A stretch of 64,000 nt of DNA from Methylobacterium gossipiicola (GTDB lineage: Bacteria > Pseudomonadota > Alphaproteobacteria > Rhizobiales > Beijerinckiaceae): NCBI RefSeq assembly GCF_900113485.1, contig NZ_FOPM01000015.1, forward strand, positions 1-64,000. Direction: 5' to 3'. The notes beneath the pieces are model-generated. The model was given only the letters and a program-made list of their open reading frames with translations. It had not been told where the DNA came from and did no database searches. Position 1 is the stretch's first letter, and every line of letters starts with the position of its first letter. Positions 50,804-60,369 of the stretch are shown here, piece by piece. The position numbers were made by a program, and so were the translations under genes.

Positions 50804-52249
50804 ATGCGTGAAGTCGATCCCATGCGCTCGGATGCGAGTTCTGCGATCGCCCTGCGCGAGGGCGCCGACCTGTCGGGGTTTCGCGCCGCCGTCCGGCGTC
50901 TGGCCGCCGCCGGCATTCCCCCCGAGCGGGTGATCTGGTCCGTGGGTGAGGCGCCCGGCCTGTTCGGCGCCCGCGAACCCGAAACGGAAGCCCCACCCCT
51001 CGCCCTGCCGCGCGGGGTTGGCGACCTCGTCACCCGCGTGGTGCCCCACCGTGATCCCGAGCGCTACGCCCTGCTCTACACCCTGGTGTGGCGGGTCCTG
51101 CACGGCGAGCGGCGCTTGCTCGAAGTGTCGAGCGATCCCCTGGTCCATCGCTTGGAGCGCATGGCGAAAGCCATCGCCCGCGACCTGCACAAGATGCACG
51201 CCTTCCTGCGCTTCCGCCGGGTCGAGGGTGAGGAGCCGGAGCGGTTCGTGGCATGGTTCGAGCCCGATCATCACATCCTGGAAGCGGCGGCCCCGTTCTT
51301 CGTCGGGCGCTTTCGGAGCCTGCACTGGACCATCCTTACGCCGGAGGGCTCGGCCCGGTGGAATACGGCCGAACTCACCTTCGGCCCGCCGGGGCGGCGC
51401 GAGGATGCGCCGGCGGAGGATGGTTTCGAGGCGGGCTGGCGCGATTACTACGAGAGCACCTTCAACCCGGCCCGCACCAACCTCGCCGCCATGCGGGCGG
51501 AGATGCCGAAGAAGTACTGGCGCAACCTACCCGAGACCGCCGCGATTCCGGGCCTCGTCCGCGCGGCGGCCACACGCACGGAGACGATGATCGAGCGGGT
51601 TCCGCGCCCCGCGATCAAGCGCGATCCCGTCCGGGCGGTGGCCGCCATGGCGGATCAGGCGCCGGATTCGTTGGAGGCCCTCAATGCCCTCATCCGCCGC
51701 TCCGAACCCCTGGTGCCGGGGGCGACGCAGGCGGTGCTGGGGGAGGGGCCTCCGGGCGCCGCCATCGCCTTCGTCGGCGAGCAGCCGGGCGATCAGGAGG
51801 ACCGCCAGGGCCGCCCCTTCGTCGGCCCGGCGGGGCAGCTTCTCTCCCGCGCCATGGCGGAGGCCGGGATCGTGCGCGCGGACGCCTACCTCACCAATGC
51901 AGTCAAGCACTTCAAGTTCGAGCAGCGCGGCAAGCGCCGTCTCCACCAGAACCCCACGGCCGGAGAGGTCAGCCATTACCGCTGGTGGCTGGAGCGCGAA
52001 CTCGACTTGGTCGCGCCCCGCCTCGTGGTGGCGCTCGGCGCCACCGCCGTCCTGGCACTGGCCGGCCGGGCGATCCCCGTGACGCGGGCGCGCGGCCCGG
52101 CCGAGTTCGGCAGGGGCTATGCCGGGTTCATCACCGTCCACCCCTCCTACCTGCTGCGCTTGCCGGAGGGCGCGAAGGAAGAAGCCTATGCGGCCTTCGT
52201 CGCCGACTTGCGGCGGGTGGGCGATCTGGCGCGGACGCTCGCGGCCTGA
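50804..52249 (+). CDS. DUF4130 domain fused to UdgX uracil-DNA glycosylase
   Basis: A 481-residue protein. Residues about 10-250 are DUF4130 ('ALLYTLVWRVLHGERRLLEV', 'RDLHKMHAFLRFRRVEGEE', 'NPARTNLAAMRAEMPKKYWRNLPE'). Residues about 285-478 form a family-4-like uracil-DNA glycosylase with motif A 'GEQPGDQED' and an FeS-type core. The UdgX loop KRRLH places the reactive histidine at 381; UdgX enzymes use it to bind uracil-DNA covalently. The start is uncertain between ATG at 50804 and 50822, as neither has a good ribosome-binding site. It probably works with the radical SAM protein upstream. Confidence 0.85.
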   Translation: MREVDPMRSDASSAIALREGADLSGFRAAVRRLAAAGIPPERVIWSVGEAPGLFGAREPETEAPPLALPRGVGDLVTRVVPHRDPERYALLYTLVWRVLHGERRLLEVSSDPLVHRLERMAKAIARDLHKMHAFLRFRRVEGEEPERFVAWFEPDHHILEAAAPFFVGRFRSLHWTILTPEGSARWNTAELTFGPPGRREDAPAEDGFEAGWRDYYESTFNPARTNLAAMRAEMPKKYWRNLPETAAIPGLVRAAATRTETMIERVPRPAIKRDPVRAVAAMADQAPDSLEALNALIRRSEPLVPGATQAVLGEGPPGAAIAFVGEQPGDQEDRQGRPFVGPAGQLLSRAMAEAGIVRADAYLTNAVKHFKFEQRGKRRLHQNPTAGEVSHYRWWLERELDLVAPRLVVALGATAVLALAGRAIPVTRARGPAEFGRGYAGFITVHPSYLLRLPEGAKEEAYAAFVADLRRVGDLARTLAA

Positions 52250-52570
52250 TCAGCGCCGCCGCGTCAGGCCGTACAGGGCGAAGCCCGCCAGCGCCGCCAG
52301 CCCCAGGGCGAGGCCGCGGTTGTCGTTCACCGCCGCCGCCACCGACTCGCCCGTGCGGCGCAGGTCGTCGGCCAGGGGCGAGCCCGTGAGGATGCGCTCG
52401 GCCCGGTCCTTGTTCTCGGGCCGGGTGTTGATGGCGACGGCGAAATCGTCGTCGTGCCGGACGATGTCGATGCTGTTGCGGGCGAACCCGGCCCGCGCGA
52501 GGCGGTCCCGGGCCGCACGGGCCAGGCGCAGGGACGAGAAGGAAACCGAGGCGACGACGCTGTCCGACAT
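52250..52570 (-). CDS. Small protein with C-terminal membrane segment
   Basis: A 106-residue protein. The first 65 residues ('ARAARDRLARAGFARNSIDIVRHDDDFAVAI') look like the mixed alpha-beta fold of SPOR- or YjgD-like ligand domains. Residues 85-102 are a hydrophobic tail anchor ('GLALGLAALAGFALYGL') that ends in RRR, so the soluble part faces the cytoplasm. Function unknown. Confidence 0.65.
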   Translation of the reverse strand: MSDSVVASVSFSSLRLARAARDRLARAGFARNSIDIVRHDDDFAVAINTRPENKDRAERILTGSPLADDLRRTGESVAAAVNDNRGLALGLAALAGFALYGLTRRR

Positions 52571-52708
52571 GCGTTCTCTCTTTCGTGGGGTGGGAGCCAA
52601 ACACGGCGGCGTGATCGCGGGTTCCGCCCGCGCCGCCTTAAGACCCCGGCAACCCTGGCGGCTTAGGCCCGGCCTCCGGCCCCGCCGGCCCTCACAGGAG
52701 ATGTCCGC

Positions 52709-52918
52709 TTGCGCGATCCCTTCGTTCCCGACGCGTTGGCCGAGCGCCTGCGGGCCAAGCGGCGCAACACCCGGCCGGTGGACACCCTCACCTGCGATCC
52801 GGGCAAGCCCGTCTTCGCCGAACTCCTCGACGGGCGCGGCCACGGCACCGGGCAATACGTGCGCCTGTCGCAGGGCATGGTCGAGCGCATCACCCGCGTG
52901 ATGCGTGGGAGCGCGTGA
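52709..52918 (+). CDS. Small hypothetical protein
   Basis: A 69-residue basic protein from a TTG with AGGAG eight bases upstream. It is Arg-rich at the front and has 'VFAELLDGRGHGTGQYVRLSQGMVERITRVM' in the second half. No membrane or metal motif. It may be a nucleic-acid-binding protein, but this is a guess from charge. Confidence 0.5.
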   Translation: MRDPFVPDALAERLRAKRRNTRPVDTLTCDPGKPVFAELLDGRGHGTGQYVRLSQGMVERITRVMRGSA

Positions 52919-53209
52919 TTCGGCTTTCGGTCGATGGCCTCGGATGGCTCACGCAGGACGGGGCTCCTCTCCTTTCCGGAGGGGGCCCCGCGCCGGCCTG
53001 AGGCCCAATGGATCAAGGGGAAATGGCATGAGGAACCGCTTCGAGGCCGGGTGACCGCCCGCCCACTGCGGCACGAAACATGCTCGAGGCGGAAACATGC
53101 CGCCGGCTGGCGCCCCGCTCCGAAGTCGCGCCTGCGCCCGGCAGGCCGTATCGTCGCGATGGCCGAACACCGGCGAGGACGTTCGTTCACGGGGAAGGTC
53201 CGCATTCCC

Positions 53210-54025
53210 ATGGATCTCGACACCATCACGGCGGTCCTACGGCCCCCGAGCCTCGACGAACTGCCGCCCTGGCAGGACGGCGACGCCTGGCTCGCGGGCG
53301 GCACGTGGCTGTTTTCCGAGCCGCAGCCCGGCCTCACCCGGCTGATCGACCTCTCCACCCTGGCCTTGCCGGCAACCGAAGTGTCCGAGGCGGGCCTGTG
53401 GCTGTCGGCGACGGGGACCATCGCCGAACTCGACCGGCTCGCCCTGCCCAACGATTGGATCGCCGCGCCCCTCGTCGGGCAATGCTGCCGGGCGCTGCTC
53501 GGCTCGTTCAAGATCTGGAACCGGGCGAGCGTCGGCGGCAACCTCTGCATGGCCTTGCCGGCCGGGCCGATGATCGCCCTTACGGCCGCCCTCGACGGGC
53601 TCTGCCGTCTGCGCCGGCCGGATGGCATGGCGCGGCGCCTGCCCGTTACGGATTTCGTCCTTGGGGTCCAGCGCACGGCACTCGCCCCCGGCGAGATCCT
53701 CCTCGGCATCGACGTGCCGGCGGCGGCCCTGAAACGACGCACGGCGTTCCGCCGCATCGCCCTCTCGCCGGAGGGGCGGTCGGGCGCCCTGCTCATCGGC
53801 ACCCGAGACCGGGCGGGCGATTTCGCCCTCACGATCACCGCCGCGACGCCGCGGCCGGTGCGCCTCGCCTTCGCGACGGTGCCGGCGGCGCCGGACTTGC
53901 AAGCCGCCCTCGCGGCGGCGACCGAGACGGATGGCTGGTACGACGACGTCCACGGCGCGCCGGATTGGCGCCGACACGTCAGCGGGTTGCTCGCCGAAGA
54001 GATCCGGGAGGAACTCGCCCGATGA
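53210..54025 (+). CDS. Xanthine dehydrogenase-type FAD-binding subunit
   Basis: A 271-residue subunit with the FAD-binding fold of molybdenum hydroxylases: 'DAWLAGGTWLFSEPQPG' (AGGT motif, near residue 28) and 'FKIWNRASVGGNLCMALPAG' (GGN, near residue 105). It takes electrons from the FeS clusters of the partner and passes them on. The stop overlaps the next start (ATGA). The 291 bases upstream (52919-53209) hold no recognisable gene, and the xdh promoter is probably there. An alternative start lies at 53159. Confidence 0.88.
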   Translation: MDLDTITAVLRPPSLDELPPWQDGDAWLAGGTWLFSEPQPGLTRLIDLSTLALPATEVSEAGLWLSATGTIAELDRLALPNDWIAAPLVGQCCRALLGSFKIWNRASVGGNLCMALPAGPMIALTAALDGLCRLRRPDGMARRLPVTDFVLGVQRTALAPGEILLGIDVPAAALKRRTAFRRIALSPEGRSGALLIGTRDRAGDFALTITAATPRPVRLAFATVPAAPDLQAALAAATETDGWYDDVHGAPDWRRHVSGLLAEEIREELAR

Positions 54026-56775
54026 GGCTGACGGTCAACGGACAGGTTCAGGATGCGGCCCCCCACGCCGGGCAATGCCTGCGCACCCTGCTGCGGGACC
54101 TCGGCTGGTTCGGGGTCAAGAAGGGCTGCGACGCGGGCGATTGCGGCGCCTGCACCGTCCACCTAGACGGGGAGCCGGTGCATTCCTGCCTGTTGCCCGC
54201 CTTCCAGGCGGAGGGGCACAGCGTCATCACCATCGAGGGGCTCGCCGCTCCCTGCGCGCCCGGTGACGGCGTGCCCGATGGGCTGCACCCGATGCAGGCG
54301 GCGTTCTGCGCGGCCCAGGGCTTCCAATGCGGCTTCTGCACCCCCGGCATGGTCATGACCGCCGCCGCCCTCGACCAGGGCCAGCGGCAGGATCTCGGCA
54401 CGGCCCTGAAAGGGAATCTGTGCCGCTGCACCGGCTACCGGGCGATCCGCGACGCCGTGGCGGGGATTGCGCATGCGCAAGCCGAGGGCCGTCCCGTCGG
54501 CCGCTCCCTGCCGGCCCCGGCGAGCCGGGCCGTCGTCTCCGGCCGGGCGGCCTACACCTTCGACGCCGCCGTGCCGGGCCTGTTGCACCTGAAGGTGCTG
54601 CGCGCCCCCCACGCCCATGCCCGGATCCGGCACATCGACCGCACCGGGGCGATGGCGGTGCCGGGCGTCGTCGCGGTGTTCACCCATGAGGACGCCCCGC
54701 GCCATCGCTTCTCCACGGGGCGGCACGAGAACCCCGGGGACGACGCCGCCGACACAATGGTGTTCGATCCGGTGATCCGCTGCCACGGCCAACGTGTCGC
54801 GGCGGTGGTGGCCGAGAGCGAGGCGGCGGCGCTCGCCGGGGTGCGAGCCCTGCGGGTGGAGTACGAGATCCGGCCCGCCGTGTTCGACCCCGACGCGGCG
54901 TTGCGGCCGGACGCGCCCCTGGTCCACGACCCCGCCGACCGGGAACCGCCGCGGCCGGGCGAGGACGCGCCGCCGCTCCTGCCGCATCCGAACCTCGCCG
55001 CCGAGGCACACGGCGCCATCGGCGATGTCGAGGCGGGGTTTGCCGAGGCCGACCGCATCCACGAGGCCGAATACGTATCGCAGCGGGTGCAGCACGTGCA
55101 TCTCGAGACCCACGGGGCGCTCGGCTGGCTCGATCCGGATGGCCGCCTGACCCTCCGGGCCTCGACCCAGGTGCCATTCCTCACCCGCGATGCGCTCGCC
55201 CGCCTGTTCGACCTCGACCGCGACCGGGTGCGCGTCCTCGCCGGCCGGGTCGGCGGCGGCTTCGGCGGCAAGCAGGAGATGCTGACGGAGGATCTTGTGG
55301 CCCTCGCCGTCCTGCGCACGGGACGCCCGGTCAAATACGAGATGAGCCGCGAGGAGAATTTTTCCGCCGCGACGACCCGCCATCCCATGCGCGTGTGGGT
55401 GAAGCTCGGCGCCAAGGCGGACGGGCGCCTCACCGCCCTGTCGCTCCGTGTGATCTCGAACACCGGCGCCTACGGCAACCATGCCGGCGGCGTGCTGCAT
55501 CACGGCTGCAACGAGAGCATCGCGGCCTATGCCTGCCCGAACAAGCGGGTCGAGGGTTACGCCGTCTATACCCACACCCTGCCGGCCGGGGCGTTTCGCG
55601 GCTACGGCCTCAGCCAAACCATCTTCGCCATCGAATCGGCCCTAGACGAACTGGCGCGGGATCTGAGCATCGACCCCTTCGCCATGCGCCGCCGCAACGC
55701 CGTGCGGCCCGGCGACCCGATGATCTCGACGAGCCTCGAACCCCACGACGTCCTCTACGGCTCCTACGGCCTCGACCAATGCCTCGACCTCGTGGAGGCG
55801 GCTTTGGCGGATGGCGGCGGTGAGCCGGCGCCGGGGCCGGATTGGCGCGTCGGCCAGGGCATGGCGCTGGCCATGATCGACACGATCCCGCCGCGCGGCC
55901 ACTTCGCGCACGCCCGCATCCGCCTGGAACCGGACGGCACTTACGCGCTCTTCGTCGGCACCGCCGAATTCGGCAACGGCACCAGCACGGTTCATGCGCA
56001 GCTCGCCGCCGAGGTGCTGGGGACGGTGCCCGAGCGCATCCGTCTGATCCAGGCCGACACCGATGCGGTTCCCCACGACACCGGCGCCTATGGCAGCACC
56101 GGCACGGTGGTGGCGGGGCAGGCGAATGTTCGCGCGGCGACGGCCTTGGCGGACAAGATTTGCGTGGCGGCGGCCGAGCGGACCGGCACCCGGCCCGCCG
56201 CGTGCCGCCTCACCCGCGACGGCGTCGAGACGCCGAGCGGGGTCATGCCCCTGGCCGATCTCGCCCGCGACGCCGTGTTCGAGGCGGCGGGCGCGGCCGA
56301 TGGCAGCCCGCGCTCCGTCGCCTTCAACGTCCAGGGTTTTCGCGTCGCCGTGCAGCCCGAGACCGGACTCGTCCGCATCCTCAGGAGTGTGCAGGCGGCG
56401 GATGCTGGGTTCGTCATCAATCCGATGCAGTGTCGGGGGCAGATCGAGGGCGGCGTCGCCCAGGCCCTCGGGGCGGCCCTCTATGAGGATGTCCGCCTCG
56501 ACGCCGAGGGCCGGGTGGTGACGCGGACCTTACGCAACTACCACATCCCGGCCATGGCCGACGTGCCGGTGACGGAGGTGCTGTTCGCCGACACCCACGA
56601 CACGGTGGGGCCGCTCGGCGCCAAATCCATGAGCGAGGCCCCCTACAATCCCGTGGCGCCCGCCCTCGGCAACGCCATCCGGGACGCCACCGGTGTCCGG
56701 TTGACTGCCACACCCTTCGCCCCCGACCGAATTTTTCACACGCTCACGGCCGTGCCGGAGAAGGCGAGCGCATGA
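54022..56775 (+). CDS. Xanthine dehydrogenase-type fused FeS and molybdopterin subunit
   Basis: A 917-residue fusion. Residues 1-150 carry the two [2Fe-2S] clusters (Cys36, 41, 44 in 'KGCDAGDCGACTV'; 'CGFCTPGM' and 'LCRCTGYRA'). Residues about 165-917 are the molybdopterin-binding part with 'GGGFGGKQE' (411-419), 'AGAFRGYG' (near 525) and the catalytic glutamate at 872 in 'GAKSMSEAPYN'. In most bacteria FeS is joined to FAD, or all three parts are separate; FeS joined directly to the molybdenum domain is the less common order. With the FAD subunit it forms an enzyme that should oxidise hypoxanthine or xanthine, given the guanine deaminase gene that overlaps it by four bases. Confidence 0.88.
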   Translation: MRLTVNGQVQDAAPHAGQCLRTLLRDLGWFGVKKGCDAGDCGACTVHLDGEPVHSCLLPAFQAEGHSVITIEGLAAPCAPGDGVPDGLHPMQAAFCAAQGFQCGFCTPGMVMTAAALDQGQRQDLGTALKGNLCRCTGYRAIRDAVAGIAHAQAEGRPVGRSLPAPASRAVVSGRAAYTFDAAVPGLLHLKVLRAPHAHARIRHIDRTGAMAVPGVVAVFTHEDAPRHRFSTGRHENPGDDAADTMVFDPVIRCHGQRVAAVVAESEAAALAGVRALRVEYEIRPAVFDPDAALRPDAPLVHDPADREPPRPGEDAPPLLPHPNLAAEAHGAIGDVEAGFAEADRIHEAEYVSQRVQHVHLETHGALGWLDPDGRLTLRASTQVPFLTRDALARLFDLDRDRVRVLAGRVGGGFGGKQEMLTEDLVALAVLRTGRPVKYEMSREENFSAATTRHPMRVWVKLGAKADGRLTALSLRVISNTGAYGNHAGGVLHHGCNESIAAYACPNKRVEGYAVYTHTLPAGAFRGYGLSQTIFAIESALDELARDLSIDPFAMRRRNAVRPGDPMISTSLEPHDVLYGSYGLDQCLDLVEAALADGGGEPAPGPDWRVGQGMALAMIDTIPPRGHFAHARIRLEPDGTYALFVGTAEFGNGTSTVHAQLAAEVLGTVPERIRLIQADTDAVPHDTGAYGSTGTVVAGQANVRAATALADKICVAAAERTGTRPAACRLTRDGVETPSGVMPLADLARDAVFEAAGAADGSPRSVAFNVQGFRVAVQPETGLVRILRSVQAADAGFVINPMQCRGQIEGGVAQALGAALYEDVRLDAEGRVVTRTLRNYHIPAMADVPVTEVLFADTHDTVGPLGAKSMSEAPYNPVAPALGNAIRDATGVRLTATPFAPDRIFHTLTAVPEKASA

Positions 56776-58145
56776 CGGAAGCACCGGCCCGGATGCGGGC
56801 GATCCGTGGGCAGGCCGTGAGCCTGACCGGCAATCCCTTTCTGGCGGAAGGCTGCCTCCGGCACGAGGCCGATGCCCTGATCCTCATCGAGGACGGGCGT
56901 ATCGCGGCCTTCGGCGACTACTCGGACCTGGCGCACACGATTCCGCCGGGTGTCGAGGTCGTGGCTTACGAGAACGCCCTGATCCTGCCCGGCCTGATCG
57001 ACACCCACGTGCACTATCCGCAACTGCAGATGATCGCCTCGTATGGCGAGCAATTGCTGGCGTGGCTCGAGAAATACACCTTCCCGGCGGAACTGCAGTT
57101 CGCGGATCACGCCCATGCGGAGCGGGTGGCGAAGCTGTTCTTCCGCGAGATCCTGGGGGCCGGCACCACCACGGCGGTGGTCTATTGCACGGTCCATCCC
57201 GGCTCCGTCGAGGCGTTCTTCGCCGAGTCGGCGCGGTTCAACACCCGGATGATCGCCGGCAAGGTGCTGATGGACCGCAACGCCCCGGCCGCCCTCCTCG
57301 ACACGGCGCAGCGTGGCTACGACGAGAGCAAGGCGCTCATCGCCCGCTGGCACGGGGTCGGCCGGCAGCATTACTGCGTGACCCCACGTTTCGCGCCCTC
57401 CTGCACCCAAGCCCAGCTCGATGCCGCCGGCACGCTGCTCAAGGAGCACGACGGCCTCTTTCTCCAGACCCATCTGTGCGAGAACCCCGACGAGATCGCC
57501 TGGGTGCGCGAGCTGTTTCCCGAACGGGCGAGCTACCTCGACGTCTACGTCAACGCCGGCCTCGTCGGGCCGCGCACGGTGCTGGGCCACGCCATCCACG
57601 TCTCGGAAGAGGATTTCTGCACCTGCCACGCCAGCGGCGCGGCCATCGCCCATTGCCCGACCTCGAACGGCTTCCTCGGCAGCGGCCTGTTCCGGCTCTT
57701 CGACGCCCTCGATCCGCGCCGACCGGTGCGGGTCGGCCTCGGCACCGATGTCGGCGCGGGCACCACCCTGTCGCTGCTCAAGACGCTGGGCGAATCCTAC
57801 AAGGTCGCGGCCCTGCGCGGCACCAAGCTCGACGCCGTGCGGGCGTTCTGGCTGGCGACCCTCGGCGGGGCGGAGGCTCTGCGCCTCGACGACCGCATCG
57901 GCCGGATCGCCCCGGGCTACGATGCCGATCTCTGCGTCCTCGACCTCGCGGCGACGCCGCTGCTCGGCTTTCGCACCGCCACCTGCGGCGGCATCGAGGA
58001 GCTGCTGTTCGTGCTGATGACGCTCGGCGACCACCGCACCGTGCGGGCCACCTGGGTCGCGGGCGAGCCGGTCTACGACAATCGCCGCGCCGGCGACCCG
58101 CTGCGCTACCCGGAGGCGGTCGTCAGGCCCATGCCGGTTTCGTGA
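56772..58145 (+). CDS. guaD: Guanine deaminase
   Basis: A 457-residue amidohydrolase that turns guanine into xanthine and ammonia. The zinc ligands are in 'LIDTHVHYPQLQ' (His79, His81) and 'VLGHAIHVS', with 'LQTHLCENPDE' and 'VGLGTDVGAGTT' (Asp) completing the site. The overlapping ATGA start with the dehydrogenase gene fixes both start and operon. Product xanthine is the substrate of the enzyme encoded before it. Confidence 0.93.
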   Translation: MTEAPARMRAIRGQAVSLTGNPFLAEGCLRHEADALILIEDGRIAAFGDYSDLAHTIPPGVEVVAYENALILPGLIDTHVHYPQLQMIASYGEQLLAWLEKYTFPAELQFADHAHAERVAKLFFREILGAGTTTAVVYCTVHPGSVEAFFAESARFNTRMIAGKVLMDRNAPAALLDTAQRGYDESKALIARWHGVGRQHYCVTPRFAPSCTQAQLDAAGTLLKEHDGLFLQTHLCENPDEIAWVRELFPERASYLDVYVNAGLVGPRTVLGHAIHVSEEDFCTCHASGAAIAHCPTSNGFLGSGLFRLFDALDPRRPVRVGLGTDVGAGTTLSLLKTLGESYKVAALRGTKLDAVRAFWLATLGGAEALRLDDRIGRIAPGYDADLCVLDLAATPLLGFRTATCGGIEELLFVLMTLGDHRTVRATWVAGEPVYDNRRAGDPLRYPEAVVRPMPVS

Positions 58146-58163
58146 CGCGGGCCAGCGGCGACG

Positions 58164-58412
58164 TCAGCGCCCGGAGGCGGAAGCCGGCGCCCGCACCGTC
58201 GAACCCGTGACGGAAACGCCCTCGTTCCACGGGGCGGCGGGGCGGCCGTGGCGCCCGGCGCCGCGGTGCAGGTTCGTGGGGCCGGCAAGGCCCTCCAGGC
58301 CGCCCGGGGCGGTGACGGCGGGGATGCCGGCCGGGGCGTTGTAGCTCTGGGCCGAGGCGGCGGTGGTGAGGGCGAAGCCAAGAAGCGCGCCGGTGACGAG
58401 GCGTGAGATCAT
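58164..58412 (-). CDS. Small secreted protein with TAPGG motif
   Basis: An 82-residue protein with a signal peptide (residues 1-22, ending ASAQ) and a Gly/Pro/Ala-rich mature part containing 'PAGIPAVTAPGGLEGLAG'. It shares the PAG.P..TAPGG block with the proteins at 59836-60030 and 60063-60317. No cysteine. Convergent to guaD with 18 bases between. Unknown function. Confidence 0.6.
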   Translation of the reverse strand: MISRLVTGALLGFALTTAASAQSYNAPAGIPAVTAPGGLEGLAGPTNLHRGAGRHGRPAAPWNEGVSVTGSTVRAPASASGR

Positions 58413-58739
58413 GGGGACAATCTCCTTGAGACGGGTATTCGTGTCGCGATCGGATCGCCGATGCGTCCTATCCTGGAAACTGTGCACCGATGCCTCCGGA
58501 GGCAACACGACTTGCCTCGATGGTGTGCATTTTGAAGTGGCATCTTCGGGGCGCCGACCCGCGCCGTCTTGCGTTCGGCCCTCCGAATACTCAACCGGAT
58601 CCGACGGTTAGAGGGTGGATGCCGCCAAAGTCGACAAGTTCGGACGGGTGGCACGGGATTTTCGGAAGCGGTGCTCTTTCACACGCGATCGGCGGCAGGC
58701 GGTCGCGCCCGCCCGTGGCGCGATGAGCGCGCCGGTCCC
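58413..58739. other. Intergenic gap before the LysR gene end
   Basis: About 330 bases with no protein-like frame on either strand and no clear hairpin plus T run. The promoter of the small gene at 58164-58412 should be near the left side. Confidence 0.4.
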
Positions 58740-59669
58740 TCAATCGATGGTGCTCTCGCGCGCGAACTCGGCCTGGATGCGGATGGCGAGGAGGTGGGCG
58801 GGGCCGTCGAGGGCCGAGCGGGCGCGCTGCATCAGCGAAGCCCGTTGGATGATCGCCCCGGCATCCGCCAGGGGCGTGAAGGCCAGGACACCGCGCCGGA
58901 TCTCCTCGCCGACATCGGAGAGGTTGACGAAGGTGATGTGGGGCGACGTCTGGGCGAGACGCTTCATGAGCTCGAGGGAATTGGTCTCCACCACGGGTGT
59001 GAAGCTGGCGCCCTCGGGCACCAGCTGTTCGAGCACCGTGCGCAGGGTCATCGAGCGGTCGGCGACCACGAGGGGATGGGCGAGGCAATCGGCCATCCGC
59101 ACCTGATACCGGCCGTTGAGGGGATGGTCTGGCGCCATGACGGCGCCGAGGCGGTGTTCGAACTCGGCGATACAGCGCAGGCGCGGGTCGGGCGGAAAGC
59201 GGTAGGCCAGGGCGAGATCGGCCTCGCCCGCGAGCAGGGCGGGGGCGATCGCCTCGGCCGGCAGGACCATCACCTTGACGACGATGTGCGGATGGGTCTC
59301 GCGGAACGCGCGGATCACACCGGGCAGGACCCCGGCGGCGATGCTCACCATGGTCGCCACCGTCACCTCGCCGCGCGTCAGGCCCTTCAAGGCGGCGACC
59401 TGCGCCAGCATCCGCTCGTGGTCGTTCAGGGTGTCGCGCACGTGCCGCATCAGCACCTCGCCCGCCGCCGTGAGGCGCAGGCCGCGCGGCAACCGCTCGA
59501 ACAGGGGCGTGCCCATGGCCTCCTCCAGGGCGAGGATCTGGCGGTTGACGGCGCTCGAGGCGACACCGAGGCGCTTGGCCGCCTGACGGATCGAGCCGCT
59601 GCGCGCCACCTCGTCGAGGTAGCCGAGCAGGCGATGATGCAGCATCGGTGTCGCGGCTTCCGGCATCAT
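58740..59669 (-). CDS. LysR-family transcriptional regulator
   Basis: A 309-residue regulator: winged helix-turn-helix at residues about 8-67 ('LDEVARSGSIRQAAKRLGVASSAVNRQILALEEAMGTPLFER') and a periplasmic-binding-protein-type effector domain from about 95. The first ATG of the ATGATG pair has GAGG five bases upstream. It stands between the xanthine/guanine genes and the purine-type ABC transporter and may control one or both; no palindromic T-N11-A site was pinned down. Confidence 0.88.
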   Translation of the reverse strand: MMPEAATPMLHHRLLGYLDEVARSGSIRQAAKRLGVASSAVNRQILALEEAMGTPLFERLPRGLRLTAAGEVLMRHVRDTLNDHERMLAQVAALKGLTRGEVTVATMVSIAAGVLPGVIRAFRETHPHIVVKVMVLPAEAIAPALLAGEADLALAYRFPPDPRLRCIAEFEHRLGAVMAPDHPLNGRYQVRMADCLAHPLVVADRSMTLRTVLEQLVPEGASFTPVVETNSLELMKRLAQTSPHITFVNLSDVGEEIRRGVLAFTPLADAGAIIQRASLMQRARSALDGPAHLLAIRIQAEFARESTID

Positions 59670-59835
59670 GCAATCCTCGACGTCAGCAGGGCGCACGCTT
59701 CGCAGGGAGCTTGCCAACCGCTCCACCCGCCGGCTTCGTGATCGGGCGCGATGGGCCGTCGACGCCCCCGGCGGCATGGCCTTTGCTGCGTTCGCCCCGG
59801 AAACGGTGCCCGGCACGGCGCCGTGGGAGCCTCCC

Positions 59836-60030
59836 ATGCGCGCGACATCCCTCGGCCTGCCCCTCCTCGCCTGGTTCCTCGCGATGTTCTGCCTCGGGAG
59901 CGGCGTCGCCACGGCGCCGGGGGCCCGCGCCCAGGGGACGGTCACGCCGCCGGCCGGGCAATCGCGCCTCACCGCACCGGGCGGACGACGCGGCAAGGCC
60001 GCCCGATCCCGCCGAATCCACCGCCACTGA
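59836..60030 (+). CDS. Small secreted protein with TAPGG motif
   Basis: A 64-residue protein with a hydrophobic signal (residues 6-30) followed by 'GTVTPPAGQSRLTAPGGRRG' and a basic tail. Shares the TAPGG block with its two neighbours. Divergent from the LysR gene, so its promoter region overlaps that of the regulator. Weak coding evidence beyond the signal and the shared motif. Confidence 0.5.
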   Translation: MRATSLGLPLLAWFLAMFCLGSGVATAPGARAQGTVTPPAGQSRLTAPGGRRGKAARSRRIHRH

Positions 60031-60062
60031 TGCGTCTGCCCCTCACGAACGGAGACCGCCCC

Positions 60063-60317
60063 ATGCGCCCCATGTCGACCGTAGCCCTGACCCTTTTCGC
60101 CCTCGCGGGGCTCGGCACCGCCGCGCTTGCCCAAGGATCGACGGGCGCGCCCGCCGGAACGCCCGGTGCCACCGCCCCGGGCGGCACCGAAGGCGCCGCC
60201 GCCCTCCGCAACGAACGCGAGGCGGTCCGGTCCGGCGACGCCATTCCGGCGCCTCCCGGCATCGGCATCCCGGCCGAGACGGTTCCGCCGGCCGCTCCGC
60301 CGCCGCCGCGTCCCTGA
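60063..60317 (+). CDS. Small secreted protein with TAPGG motif
   Basis: An 84-residue protein with a clear signal peptide (residues 1-23, ending LAQ) and the block 'GAPAGTPGATAPGGTEGAAA', ending in a proline-rich tail. Thirty-two bases after the similar gene at 59836-60030 and on the same strand. Convergent with the BMP-type binding protein gene. Confidence 0.6.
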   Translation: MRPMSTVALTLFALAGLGTAALAQGSTGAPAGTPGATAPGGTEGAAALRNEREAVRSGDAIPAPPGIGIPAETVPPAAPPPPRP

Positions 60318-60369
60318 CGACCGCGCGGCGGCGTCGCGTGTGCGAACGCCGCCGCCGGAACGAGGTGGG

